43,806 nt of DNA, taken from Mnemiopsis leidyi (Eukaryota; Ctenophora; Tentaculata; Lobata; Bolinopsidae). Below the pieces are notes generated by a model. It was not told the origin of the DNA, made no database searches, and saw only the letters and a program-made list of their open reading frames with translations. The first letter of the stretch is position 1; each line of letters opens with the position of its first letter. The position numbers were made by a program, and so were the translations under genes. The stretch spans positions 960-44,765 of the forward strand of contig JH153373.1 in assembly GCA_000226015.1 (NCBI GenBank), in the 5' to 3' direction. Below are positions 20,788-31,870 of this stretch, one piece after another.

Positions 20788-23700
20788 ATGATGGATGCGG
20801 GATCAAGCTCTATGAGTTTGGAAAAAAACGACCACTCTAAATCAGATATTCCACTTTCTGAGGACAGAAAGAGTAAACGCAGGATCGTAACACTACCGAT
20901 ATCAGGCAAGGTTTAGTGAGACGTTTTATGTTAGTTTTCTATTACCTTCAGTACTTTTTATTACAATTATGTATGATTATCATCTTCTGCATGACCCATC
21001 ATGTTTAAAATGCAACTTGCCCCTCATAATCACTTTCCCTTTACAGAGTGCTCCAGTTATACCGGTACCGCAAAACAGCTCCTGGTTAGATCTTCTGTTT
21101 CCTGCGCATGTACAAAACCCACAGCGTGCAATTTCCTGCCTCACATCTGAATTTACTGAGAAGACAAAAGATGTTGAGTTGAAATTGAGACCAGACAATC
21201 CTTCATGTATTCCTCTCAGGACTTGCGTTCAGCCCGCTGTCAAACTTATTCTGAAGTAAGTTTATTATAGACTTCAGAATACACACTGCCTTGGTAATAG
21301 CTGAATTTTATGTCCTAGACTTCACTTTTTGTAATTTGACAAATTACCAATTGAGACTATATCATTCCACAGCTACATATTTCCTATACAACCTTATTTC
21401 AGAATACACAGAGAAACGAAAGCGGTTCGAGTTGTGGGCGTAGTCCGTAAAGAGATCGTATTCAATAAGTTGGCAGATTTCCAACTCCAATACCCACCAC
21501 CCCTCCCTCCCCCTAACTACCGGGGAATCGTGTCGCCGCTCATTGACTTCCACTACATCACTCGAGACAAACACTCAATTCGTGTAAATTGTAAATCTCA
21601 CGCTCACAGAGACGTACCCTTCGACTACTTTTATCAGAACTACGATTCAGGTGAGTTGAAGCAGCATAATGTAGTGAAATGTAGCAAACTGTACAGTGAA
21701 ATGTAGCAAATCAAATGTCATTTACACGTGACGTATTAATCGTACCAAACAAGATACAGTCTTGGGCTTCGTCATCCTACCGGTGCATATGACAAAATAT
21801 TTAAAATCATGTAGATCAAATTCCAAATTAGAGTATTTTATGTTCCACAGAATTTCCGTTCCTTATCTGACTTTTCTGAATTAAGCCAGCATAATATGAA
21901 GAGCTCAGTTACAGAACAATCTACTTAACCTTAAAACTTCTCGTCCCCTACAGTAAACCCACGTAGTGGTGAAGCTAGAGTACGCGCACCCCGACCTTCT
22001 CTTGTTATTCACTGGAAATGTACAGAAAACGAAATTCCTACTTCACCCATGAAGGTCTGAACTTGAGTTCAAGTTGTTGATAAATCTATAGTCATTGTGT
22101 TCAGAATAAAGAGGAAAACCCGAAAGAATTAAGTTGAATATCTCAAGTTAGGTACCCAACATCATACTCTCTCACATGTTACCTTGCCTCAAGGACCTGG
22201 AGCAGAATGTTTTCAAGCAGAACTACGTGAAGGAATTTAAAGAGAAAATAGACGAGATGTTTCGGAGTAGACCTATCTGGACTACCTCCTCCTTTGCTAA
22301 CCTCATCCAGATTCGTGAGGTTCCCCTGAGGACAACTCTTTTGCCTCATTTCGCCTTCTACTGTAACACGGGTTTGTGTCAATTCTAGATTCTTGAACTT
22401 TAGCTTGGCTGCCCTCTTACCGAGTAAAAACATCCATTGTAATCCCCCCTCCCCACCCTAATTTTTTAAAGTAATCTTGGCTATTTTCCGTAAATAGTAA
22501 ACATATTTTCAGGACCTTGGCGAGGAATGTGGATCAAGTTCGGGTACGATCCCAGAAAAAACGCTCTGAACAGGAAATACCAGCTAATAGATTTCAGAGC
22601 TCCGAGAGTAGTTCAAGCTAAATCTGTCATCAAGGTTCTTTGACATTTTCACTTAGTCTTTAGATAATTTACTGATGTGCTAAGAAATAATCATACTGAA
22701 TAAGTATCGGTTTCACGGCAACTTTAGCAAGTACTGAAACAGACCACCTTCAGCGTTACAGTTACACTAAAAGTAACATATCCAAGTTTGGAAAGCCTGA
22801 AACTACTGAAATAGAGTCCAGCGAGCAAGCGGTAACCAGCCACATCTACAAGGCTGACAAGTTACCTTTTAAACGACAATCGCATTATCAGGTTTTATTT
22901 GCATAATTTCTCTGTTGTTTTGCGTTCTTTGTTATAAAATTGAATTCTTTCCTTGATGTATCAGCGATTGACCAATGAAAGGCCAGATACGAACGAATAA
23001 AACGACAGGAATTGACTAAGAAATTGGAAAATTACCAAAAAATGGGGATATAATATTTTTGCCGTTCATCATGATCCCAACGTCAGTCGTCAGTGAAGCA
23101 GCAGTAGTGGCGTAGTGCCACAAGTGCTGGCACAAGTGCTGCATTAGTGCAACATAGTTTCTCTATTTAAAGGTATTTTCGGGAGTGGTCACAACATTTA
23201 ACCAATCAGAAGCTAGAAAGCACTGTTTTCTAGCTTCCCATTGATCAAATTTTGAACCACCTCCCCAAAGTACCTTGCTCTATACGATAATCAGTATAGT
23301 TTAAGTACAACTGCAATATTGAATATGCTCAATAAAAAGTTTTTGTATAGCGAAAAGTTTTAAGTATAGCATGTAATGTCTTGGGCAATAACTCAATATG
23401 CGGCAGTAGTAGAGGCTACTACGATTTACACAATAAGAAATTTCAAAATTATGACGATCTTATAAGTCTCTCATAACATGTATTCCTTTTTGTTGCTTCA
23501 TTTATAATGCACGAATATATCCAAATGTGTCGTGTAATTGGGTGCATGTACGCCATGCTCAATGCCAATTATCACTTAATTATGTCATGTAGAGATGTAT
23601 TTATTATGCTAGGTGGTACTTATCTAAACAACCTCAGAGTACACCCCACAAATCATGAATTATCTCATCCTAGGTTTGCGACATACAGGACAATAGATGT

Positions 23701-23874
23701 CAGGCTGTCCTGAAAAACTACGAAACCGACGTCTACTCGCACGAACACGGTTTTTACACGAAAGGAGCTCTGGTTGCCGTCAGGAAAGTCATGACAGAAC
23801 AATTCAGGGATGTGCTTGAGAAGGTGAAGTCAGCTGAGGGAGGGGGAGACGTGGATATGGCGGAAGGAGTTTGA
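20788..23874 (+). CDS. GTF3C5: General transcription factor 3C polypeptide 5 (TFIIIC subunit)
   Basis: Eight exons: 20788-20910, 21047-21255, 21403-21650, 21954-22054, 22152-22371 (or from 22194), 22513-22634, ~22728-22891 and 23674-23874. About 447-461 aa, against 519 in human. Diagnostic stretches: LADFQLQYPPP and VPFDYFYQN; RSRPIWTTSS; GPWRGMWIKFGYDPRKN followed by YQLIDFRAP, the most conserved block of GTF3C5/Tfc1; and a C-terminal VTSHIYKADKLPFKRQSHYQ. It is the TFIIIC component that helps recognise pol III promoters (A-box side in yeast Tfc1). Junction phases agree except between exons 6 and 7, where the frame STETDHLQRY needs two fewer bases than the visible acceptor provides; a small sequence error or unseen splice choice is likely. 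The acidic tail of vertebrate GTF3C5 is reduced to a short GGGDVDMAEGV end. A stop-to-start gap of ~490 bp precedes eRF3. Confidence 0.9.
23171..23275. mobile_element. 105-bp foldback MITE in a GTF3C5 intron
   Basis: Almost the whole element is an inverted repeat. The left arm AGGTATTTTCGGGAGTGGTC..GAAGCTAGAAA matches the reverse complement of the right arm (AGGTACTTTGGGGAGGTGGT..GAAGCTAGAAA), with a seven-base loop. It can form a long hairpin. The arms resemble those of 16976-17193. Confidence 0.75.
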
Positions 23875-24366
23875 TGTGAGGCCCCTTAACTCGGACATCA
23901 AGATTTATGAGTTGATAAACCGTTGATTTAAGACTTACGTCACTTTGGTGGCTACCGGGCACGCTGTCCAGAAGCTAGGATCTACTTTGCGTAACGCGCG
24001 ACGACATAAATTCATGAAAATCTTGAGGTCTTTCTCATCTTCACGCAATAATTTATTTGGAAATTTGTAGAACAGAAGCTGTACAGGACGCCAAATTGCG
24101 CTGGGAAAATCTACCTCTATCTAAATATTCTATATTATATTGATATTAGCCCCTCTCTTGTATGGCTTTCGCCTTTATGATATTCTTAATTCCACATTTT
24201 CGAACAAGAACGAAGTCGGTGACTTTTTTAGCGTTTCTTGTGTTTCTCATCATTAAATAAACTGATGTAGCCTGCAATCTCAATCTTTGTAATTTGTCTA
24301 ATTCTCCTCCTAATAAGTCCAGCTGATCTACACTTTGTTATACTCACGTTCTCTACATTTTGTAGC

Positions 24367-27300
24367 ATGTCACATGAACCGGATTCATGGGAAGACTACG
24401 AGGTCGACAACACTGCTCGAAACATCAGTAACCTTAACATAAACGCCCAGGCATTTGTTCCTAACGCTTTCGCGGCACCCTTTGTTCCCAGATTTGCTTC
24501 TAATCCTGCCCCTACTCCTCCACAAACAAATGGACACATTTTACAGCCCCGTTTGGTTGAAAATCCTTCATCAGACTCAAATAAGTAAGTGCCAATTTCA
24601 GACCACATAGTTTAGAAGCGGGAAGCCATTTCGGTGCATGGTTGTCCGGTTTAAATCAGAAGATATACCCTATACTCTCATGTACACAAGCAGTCATAAG
24701 TTTACCGAACTATATTGTTTTATCTTCAGAATCAGCGATCCCGTGGAATCCAAGATAATTAAGCTGGAAGAGCCAGTAAAGATGGAAGATCCTGCCCCTG
24801 AGCCCAAAGAAGAACCAAAAGAAGAAGTAATGGAAGTGGAGGAACCTGCCCCGGAAGTGAAAGCACCAGAACCGGTCGTCGAACCAACGCCTGCTCCAGG
24901 TAATTAACACTCGATCAATCATTGAACTCCAGGTTTTAATTGCACACATTATATGGCGTTTTAATCTTAACTGATCCAAAGAGTCTCTTTTACATTTCTC
25001 CTTAAATTTTTTGACATCCCATAATCCAGGGATTCAGATACTAATACACAATAGCACAAGTAACAAACTGAAATTACAGTTAAAAAGGAGCCTCCGCCCA
25101 ACAAAGTTAGAAAGGAAAACGTGAACATTGTATTTATTGGTCACGTAGACGCTGGCAAAAGTACGATTGGTGGACATCTCCTGTATCTGACTGGACAGGT
25201 TTATAACACTTGTTCTTTTCCAGATATCAGATTATACTCTTCTCATCATATGTAAACTAATACAACTAATTTATTCAGACGTAATGTATCTTTTTAGAAC
25301 AAATGACAATATTTTGTCTGGTGCTGTGGTATTCTCAGTCCCATCTCTTCAGGTGGACAAACGAACTCTGGAGAAATTCGAGCGGGAAGCTAAAGAAATG
25401 AACAGAGAGTCCTGGTACCTGTCCTGGGCTCTTGATACAAACGATGAAGAACGAGACAAGGGCAAGACTGTGGAGGTGGGACGTGGTTTCTTTGAGACGG
25501 ACAAGAAGAGGTTCACACTTCTTGATGCTCCCGGACACAGGTGTTTCGTGTCCAACATGATCGGTGGTGCTGCTCAGGCTGATGTGGGAATTTTGGTAAG
25601 GACACAGTATTATTCAGTTGTTATTTATAATGTCTTCTATTTTTGTATCCTTGATTTTATTGTTCCATCTCAAGGGATCGTGGTGTATTTTCAATGCAAT
25701 TTCGACTATTTGTATATTTAATTTTAGAATGTACATCCATGTATCTTCCTAAGTGCTAATCTTTAACGTATTTCAAATATATTATCTAAGACGATTCAGA
25801 TGGGATCCTTTAAACTATTTAATTTATTTGTACATCCGCCAATCAGGTAATCTCGGCAAGAAAGGGAGAGTTTGAAACTGGATTTGACCGAGGTGGACAA
25901 ACCAGGGAGCATGCTCTGTTGGCTAAGACTGCCGGTGTTAAACACTTGATAGTCCTGATCAACAAGATGGACGATCCTTCCGTCGAGTGGGACAAAGAAA
26001 GGTGCGGTTTTTGAAGTTTTCGAGATTTTGTGTTATCTTCAATTACTCTTTAATTTAGCACAGCTTTTCTTATCTTAATTTTGGAATTTCAGTCCTTTTA
26101 CATCTTAGTGATTTGTTCTTTGTCTCAGGTACGATGACATTTGCAGTCGATTGATGCCCTTCTTGAAGCAGAGCGGATTTAAAACCAACGACATTAATTT
26201 CATGCCCGCATCGGGTCTTACGGGCGCTAATTTGAAGGAACCGCTTGATTCGGAGGTGTGTCCGTGGTTTAAAGGACCTCCTTTCCTAACCTACTTGGAT
26301 GAGTTGCCCTCTTTCAAAGACAAGACGACCGGAAAACCGTTCAGGTAGATGGTCCTATTTTACATTTGTTGTAGTTAATAATCCCAATTTTATATTCTCA
26401 AAGAAACAGGAAAAAAACCTTAACTGTCGTCTTCGAGTCAGTCCTAATTAGTCATAGTTAGTCATAGTTAGTCCTAGTTAGTCCTATTTAGTCCTTGTTA
26501 GTCCTAATTAGTTCTAGTAAGTCCTAGTCAGTCCTAGTTATTCTAGTTAGTCCTAATTAGTCCTAATTAGTCCTAATTAGTCCTAGTTAATCCTAGTTAG
26601 TCCTAGTTAGTCCTAATTAGTCCTAGTAAGTCCTAATTAGTTCTAGTAAGTCCTAGTTAGTTCTAGTTAGTCCTAGTTAGTCCTCTGTTGCGACTCAATC
26701 TCAAGTTGAATGCTATTGTGTGGATTTAGAACTAACTGACTTCAGACTTGTTTATAGAATTTTCTGCATATTTTGTCTTTGTGTGTAATTCTTGTTTTTT
26801 CAACCAAGCATTTTCCAGGATGTCAATTGTAGAGAAATATAAAGACATGGGCACTATGGTTATGGGCAAAGTCATCAGCGGGGAGTGCCACAAAAACCAG
26901 AGCTTAACTATCATGCCAAACAAGGTAAGTCTTTATTGCCCGACCAGATTTCAATCTCTAAGTCTGTGAATGTGTGGCTGGATTTCAATCACAAAGTTCG
27001 ACACTGGTATTTTAACTGATAGAACAACGATCTGGTATTGAAGAAAAGTTTCGATATATTTCGATATGTTGTTGTTCTTGTTTTCTTTACAACTCCCACA
27101 TTGCAGACCGTGGTACAGATATCTGAAATATATTTCGATATGTTGTTGTTCTTGTTTTCTTTACAACTCCCACATTGCAGACCGTGGTACAGATATCTGA
27201 AATATATTTCGATATATTGGTGTACTTGTTTTCTCTACAACTCACACATTGCAGACCGTGGTACAGATATCTGAAATATATTTCGATATGTTGTTGTTCT

Positions 27301-28311
27301 TGTTTTCTTTACCTATAGTTTACTGAGATTACAACTCACACATTGCAGACCGTGGTACAGATATCTGAAATCCTGATTGACGACATGGACTCTGACATTG
27401 CCGAGTCTGGTGATAACGTCAAACTAAAACTGCGAAACATTGAAGAGGAGGATATATCCCCTGGTAAGAATTCACAGTAATGTTCATGATAATTTAAATT
27501 TTTCTTCACAACTACCATAACAATCTAAAAATCGCTATCCTATAATTAATTCCTTGAACTATCTCAGGTTTCGTGCTGTGTAGTACAAACAGCCAATGCA
27601 AAATAGCTGACAGGTTCTTGGCAAAGATCCAACTGGTCGAGCTGCGAAATATCATTGCACCTGGATTCAACTGTATTATGCACATACATTCTTCCGTTAC
27701 TGAAGTTTCCTTCGAGGTACGTGTACCCTATATATGCGAAAAATTTTTCGACTATCCGTCACACAATAAGAATTCAAATTTGGCGGAATTTTATGAAACC
27801 ATGGGCAATTGAGCGGTTTTTGTAATGGAAGATTTTTATCGATTTGCCAAGAAATCTCAACTCCGTGTCTATTTAGGAACTTGTCGGGCTTATGGACAAG
27901 AAAACAGGGAAAAAGATGGTGGACAAATCCGGTAAAGCAGTGAAGCCTCGGTGTGCCAAAGAACGGGAGGTTGTGTTTGCCAAGCTGCAGTTGGCTTCTC
28001 CTATCTGTATCGAATCCTTTGATCAGTTCCCCCAATTGGGGAGGTTCACGTTGAGAGATGAAGGTTTGTTTGTCGTTAATTAAGTAATTATGGGAAGTTG
28101 TAGATCGATTTTATATAGATATATTTAGAATTCTCTTTTTGATTCATTTTTATCAAAATTTAACCTTTTTTCGATTCATTTTTATCAAAATTTAACCTCG
28201 TACTTTTCAAGTTTATCATATTCTCATTCCCAATCTTTTCTAGGTAAAACAATTGCAGTTGGGGTTGTTCTCAAAACATCCAATCAGCTGGCAAGTCAGA
28301 TGACCAACTAA
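24367..28311 (+). CDS. GSPT1: Eukaryotic release factor 3 (eRF3, GSPT1)
   Basis: Eleven exons: 24367-24584, 24730-24899, 25080-25198, 25353-25595, 25847-26001, 26129-26344, 26819-26924, 27349-27463, 27568-27716, 27877-28063 and 28244-28311. Total 1746 nt, 581 aa, all phases consistent. The N terminus carries two overlapping PAM2-like motifs ([19 protein letters not shown]), which bind the PABP MLLE domain in vertebrates, then an E/P-rich linker. GTPase motifs: GHVDAGKST (G1), DAPGH (G3), NKMD (G4), plus [11 protein letters not shown] and [11 protein letters not shown]. Domains 2-3 follow ([30 protein letters not shown]), which contact eRF1. eRF3-GTP stimulates eRF1 in translation termination. 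Start: the acceptor ttttgtag lies one base before ATG. Odd: the intron before exon 8 carries three upstream copies of that exon's acceptor. AATAAA lies near 28525. Confidence 0.97.
26437..26687. repeat. 10-bp minisatellite in an eRF3 intron
   Basis: About 25 imperfect units of AGTCCTAGTT/AGTCCTAATT in the intron 26345-26818. It forms no conserved frame. Confidence 0.9.
27050..27348 (+). repeat. Tandemly repeated 3' splice site of eRF3 exon 8
   Basis: A 74-bp unit containing TTTCGATATGTTGTTGTTCT, a pyrimidine-rich tract, CACATTGCAG and the first ~24 exon bases ACCGTGGTACAGATATCTGA recurs with decoy acceptors ending at 27106, 27180 and 27254, before the real acceptor at 27348. The last spacing is 94 bp because of a 20-bp insertion. 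Since 74 is not a multiple of three, use of the first decoy gives a frame that stops at about 27274. Confidence 0.85.
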
Positions 28312-29056
28312 AATTCTGGATGTTCCATGAGGATTCCACGGGATCTGAGACATCTCTCTCATCAGGGCACACCGGGATGTCCAAACTCAGTTTTTGTGAG
28401 GGACATAAACTTCGTGGTGCTGTTATGTGGTTTTTAGAGTCGGATTGATTATTGATTCTAGTTTTAGGAAACTCTTAGTTTTTGCGTGGAGGTATTATGT
28501 CACGTGATTTTTTATCAAAACGGAAATAAACTGGTGGTGGTCGGTGGAGTTTGATAATTTGAGCCGGTATTTTTGATATGTTGAGTGAAAAACAAACTGA
28601 GTCCGTAATGGCCGCCGCTTGCACTTGATAAGGATAAATGATTATTTATCAAATTAAAACGTAAAACTATACATGCTCAAATGCAAGGGCAATGCGACAT
28701 TGCTGTCCAGAAATCCTAATTTTAAAGATCTTTATTTATTGCTGGATGCACTCTTGCATTTGCTCTTTCTTAAAAACAAGTTTTTACATCTAACAAACGT
28801 ATGTGTTGAGCTCTTGCCTTCTTGAAGACAAGAATTTGTTTATCTCTCTGAAAACCTCTGAGATTTAAAAATTTTTTCTTTGTTTGAAGACTTCGTGTTT
28901 CCCTGTGGAAGTGATAGAAAATAGGATTTGAAAATTTCACATGTATAACAGTTTAACGTCGTGTTTTTAACACCTCTTGAGAAATAGGTCAAAATTAATT
29001 CAGAACCCACTATTAAACTTGTTCAAAAAACCCCACATCACTCTTTAGGTCGTTAC
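28312..29056. other. eRF3 3' UTR and spacer
   Basis: No coding or structured RNA seen. AATAAA at about 28525 is a likely polyadenylation signal. A splice acceptor-like ctctttag at 29048 sits eight bases before the next ATG. Confidence 0.55.
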
Positions 29057-29422
29057 ATGATTGTAACAATAAGACTGATCCGGAATTTCGAATATCGGAC
29101 CATCCGGACTGTTCCCATTCGAGATGTCGACACCCAACAAACAGTAGACCAGTTTATCGCTCGTCTCCTTCAGGAGGTCAAGTCAGTCAAGGGAATCCCC
29201 CCTCCTTTTAAGACCCATCCCTATGACACCCTGAAAATCTCGCACCAAGCCGGAAGTTTTAAAGCAAACGATATCGTAATAAATCTGGAAGGGGACGAGA
29301 CGTTGATTTTGCCTGGGAACAAGACATTAGAAGAATGTGGCGTAGTTTCTGAAACTGAGATGTCGTTTTTCAACCTGGCTGAGTATCAGAAATACAAGTT
29401 GAATCCTGAGAAGAAATGGTGA
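29057..29422 (+). CDS. C2orf76: UPF0538 family protein (C2orf76 homologue)
   Basis: Single-exon 121-aa frame, close to the family's usual ~126 aa. Characteristic features: VTIRLIRNFEYRTIR at the N terminus; IPPPFKTHPYDTLKISHQA in the middle (vertebrate proteins have LPPPF and YD.LKI.HQA); and a C terminus with ETEMSFFNLAEYQKYKLNPE ending in KKW. The fold resembles ubiquitin-like proteins by pattern only, and the molecular role of the family is not established. It is the last of four same-strand genes and converges on the GPCR at 30800-31870. Confidence 0.93.
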   Translation: MIVTIRLIRNFEYRTIRTVPIRDVDTQQTVDQFIARLLQEVKSVKGIPPPFKTHPYDTLKISHQAGSFKANDIVINLEGDETLILPGNKTLEECGVVSETEMSFFNLAEYQKYKLNPEKKW

Positions 29423-29449
29423 CGTCAGAGATTGGTTTTTGATCTGTTA

Positions 29450-29520
29450 CGTCGAACTATGTATTGTCGAACTATGTTAAGTCGAACTATGTTAAGTCGA
29501 ACTATGTAACGTCAAATCGT
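29450..29520. repeat. 17-bp tandem repeat downstream of C2orf76
   Basis: Four copies of approximately GTCGAACTATGTTAAGT directly after the stop codon, likely in the 3' UTR. Confidence 0.8.
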
Positions 29521-30132
29521 TAGCTCGATCTGTAACATCAAGCATGATAATCGGAATAGCAAAGTTGTCGCTGGAAAAACAATTTGATGGGCAGTTTAAT
29601 AATCGTTGGTATTTCTGGAATTCTCGGATCCCTGTTATTTGGAAATTGTGGAACTTTACTTTGATGCGAAGGAGGCAGGAGGAGCTGGATGGAAGAGCTA
29701 CTTTAAATGTTAGTATTTTATTTTATTAAATTTCAAAAAATCATTGAGCCATTGAGGTTTACCAAAAATGCTCCTTTTCATTTATCTTAATTGCTGATTC
29801 TATGTTCTGTGCTTTTGTATTTCTTTAAGTTGTATGTTAAGAAATTTAGTTTCATGATTTTTCCTAGATAGGTTCAAACTGATACTGAACTGTGCATAAA
29901 CTAACATGCATTCAAAACACAAAAATACATCTATCATTTTTTATGAAGCAGCTTAAGTTCAGGTTGAATATTAAATCAATTGTAATCATTCTTTAATAAT
30001 TGATAAGTTTAGTTGTAACAATTACTGAATAGTAAATCAATTGAATTGACCTATTCAAAGTTTCTATCTTAATAATACCTTAATTTATGAAATATACAAA
30101 AAATTTCTGACAATCTGACACGGAACTTTTTG

Positions 30133-30216
30133 AATAAAGAGGACGATGAATGTCGTGATGATCAGGTTGAAAAATCCCAGTTATCCACGACATTCATGAT
30201 CATCGTCCTCTTTATT
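30133..30216. repeat. Inverted repeat with AATAAA on both strands, between convergent genes
   Basis: Left arm 30133-30157 (AATAAAGAGGACGATGA then ATGTCGTG) pairs with the right arm 30186-30216, leaving a 6-nt bulge on the right arm and a 28-nt loop. Each arm begins, on its own strand, with AATAAA. It sits between C2orf76 (+, ending 29422) and the GPCR (-, ending 30800). Possible bidirectional 3'-end/termination element, or a foldback repeat. Confidence 0.7.
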
Positions 30217-30799
30217 ATAAAAGTTTCAAAGAACGCCATATTTACTACACCTAATCTGTCTCGGCTATCTTCCTATTCCTTATGCTATAACTATTATAGT
30301 AATATGCTAACTGCTGTAACTAATAGTATATAATCGGTATGTCGGAAAGGGTGCAGTGTTGATATTCTAACTCAGCGAGTTTAAGTTTCTACTCTTGGAG
30401 TGTCCGTTGACTGTTATAAGTCTGTAAATTCCTTGATAATGATACTTTTATTTATCTGGTGGGCTGTGGCTTTAATGCACTGGTTCAGCAGCTCAACTGG
30501 TTGAAGTAAAGTTTGAAATGATCTTAAAGTGCAGGATAAAATTTAAAACTATCTGACCTACAAGTAGCTTGTTCTGATCCACACTGAACAGGTTGAGCAT
30601 TGTCTGAGATTGTGTGTACTTGCTCCTCTTCCAGTATCAAGCTAGGTTTACAGATGCTTGTGTGTTGATAGTGTCTATCGAATACCGTTCTGGTCTAGCT
30701 TTGCCACCTCCGAGCCCGTTACCAAGGTTACCCAAGCTACACTCCACTCCCTCCAGCCCTCCTCTTCGTCTTATCCCCATCTTATTTCTGACATACTCG
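30217..30799. other. Likely 3' UTR of the minus-strand GPCR
   Basis: No supported coding. The frame at 30614-30913 on the plus strand is a shadow of the GPCR end plus noncoding sequence. Confidence 0.5.
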
Positions 30800-31870
30800 T
30801 TAAGCTGCTCCCCTCGTAAAAATCAAGATGAGCGGGTTCAGAGCCGCATTCAGGAACATAGGGATGTACATAGTCAGATAAAGCAACAGTTCCTTCTCGG
30901 CTTGGTCCATTGATTCCAGTTCCTGGACACAGGCAGTGAGGGGTAGAGAGATTGTGAAGATAGAGCAGATGAAGAACAGGGAAGAAATGATTGCGATTGT
31001 TATGCTGACCTCCTTCTTTGTGCTCTCCGTTCCTTGCTGTCCTGTGTTCAGATTCTGTGGGGCAAGTAAGACAAAGATCTGTACAGCTGTGGCTACTAAA
31101 GCTAGAGTTGCAGGAAGGAGGATAGGGAGTGTTGAGACCGCAGAAATCGCACAAAAGTGCTTTAGACCTGTAGCTGTTTTTTGTTCATCCTTGTTTAGGC
31201 GATAGAACAAACTAAGGAATAAATTATTTAGGCTTCCTGGCCGGAAAAATTTATCCCACAGCATGTGTTCCCTTGACTCTCCGGCATTTTGACCTTCATG
31301 AAGGTCAACCGACGTTGTCATGAAAATTCCTATCTCCCCTAGGGACAATGCTATAAGGATTGCCATGTAAATTGCGATTGCTATACAGACTGCCCGTTTC
31401 TTGATTCTCTTGAAAGGAGAGAGGATGTTGATGGTGCGGATGACGGAGAAAGTTAGACTAACTAACGCAGACAGTCTGAACGTGATTATAGTGGTGAAGT
31501 AGGTGAGAAATGCCAGCCAGAACAAGAACCGTGAATCCTCCTCCTTCACGATCAGCAGAACCAGGAACACGACTGAGTGGAGGCCAGTGCATATTCCAGT
31601 ACAAAAGTCGCTGCCAGCTAGAATGGAGTAAATGAACGGCACCAGGTTCTTTATCTGCTTCCTGTAGAAACTGACCACACCCAAGTTGAGCAAGATGGCC
31701 AGGATGGATAAAACGAAGGTTGAGATCATTATGAGGATGCATGCAATGTCCCCCGGGTACTGGTAGGTGGTTCTGTGACTGTCGTCGTCATTTTTTGTGA
31801 CCGGACCCACTGAGCTGAGATCGAGACCTATGTAACTTCCAGTTGCAGCAAGTACCGGAGCTGTAGACAT
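30800..31870 (-). CDS. Orphan rhodopsin-like GPCR, single exon
   Basis: 356-aa frame with seven hydrophobic helices: TM1 about residues 41-66 (ending LNLGVV), TM2 after a short RKQIKN loop, TM3 ending SLTFSVIRTI in place of a DRY motif, and TM7 FLNAALNPLILIF matching an NPxxY-type position without the tyrosine. A ~40-residue second extracellular loop lies between TM4 and TM5. There is no cysteine at the top of TM3, so the usual TM3-ECL2 disulphide seems absent, and the cytoplasmic tail is only about ten residues (ending TRGAA), so helix 8 is largely missing. No signal peptide; the N terminus lacks clear sequons. A splice acceptor (acctacag) lies three bases before the ATG. The ligand and subfamily are unrecognised. 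Very divergent class A is the best call. Confidence 0.8.
   Translation of the reverse strand: MSTAPVLAATGSYIGLDLSSVGPVTKNDDDSHRTTYQYPGDIACILIMISTFVLSILAILLNLGVVSFYRKQIKNLVPFIYSILAGSDFCTGICTGLHSVVFLVLLIVKEEDSRFLFWLAFLTYFTTIITFRLSALVSLTFSVIRTINILSPFKRIKKRAVCIAIAIYMAILIALSLGEIGIFMTTSVDLHEGQNAGESREHMLWDKFFRPGSLNNLFLSLFYRLNKDEQKTATGLKHFCAISAVSTLPILLPATLALVATAVQIFVLLAPQNLNTGQQGTESTKKEVSITIAIISSLFFICSIFTISLPLTACVQELESMDQAEKELLLYLTMYIPMFLNAALNPLILIFTRGAA

Noticed and set aside
27038..27274. 78-aa plus-strand frame in an eRF3 intron
   Set aside because: Arises from the tandem splice-site repeats; not a separate gene.
30614..30913. 99-aa plus-strand frame
   Set aside because: Mostly antisense to the GPCR C terminus and its 3' UTR; proline run is compositional.
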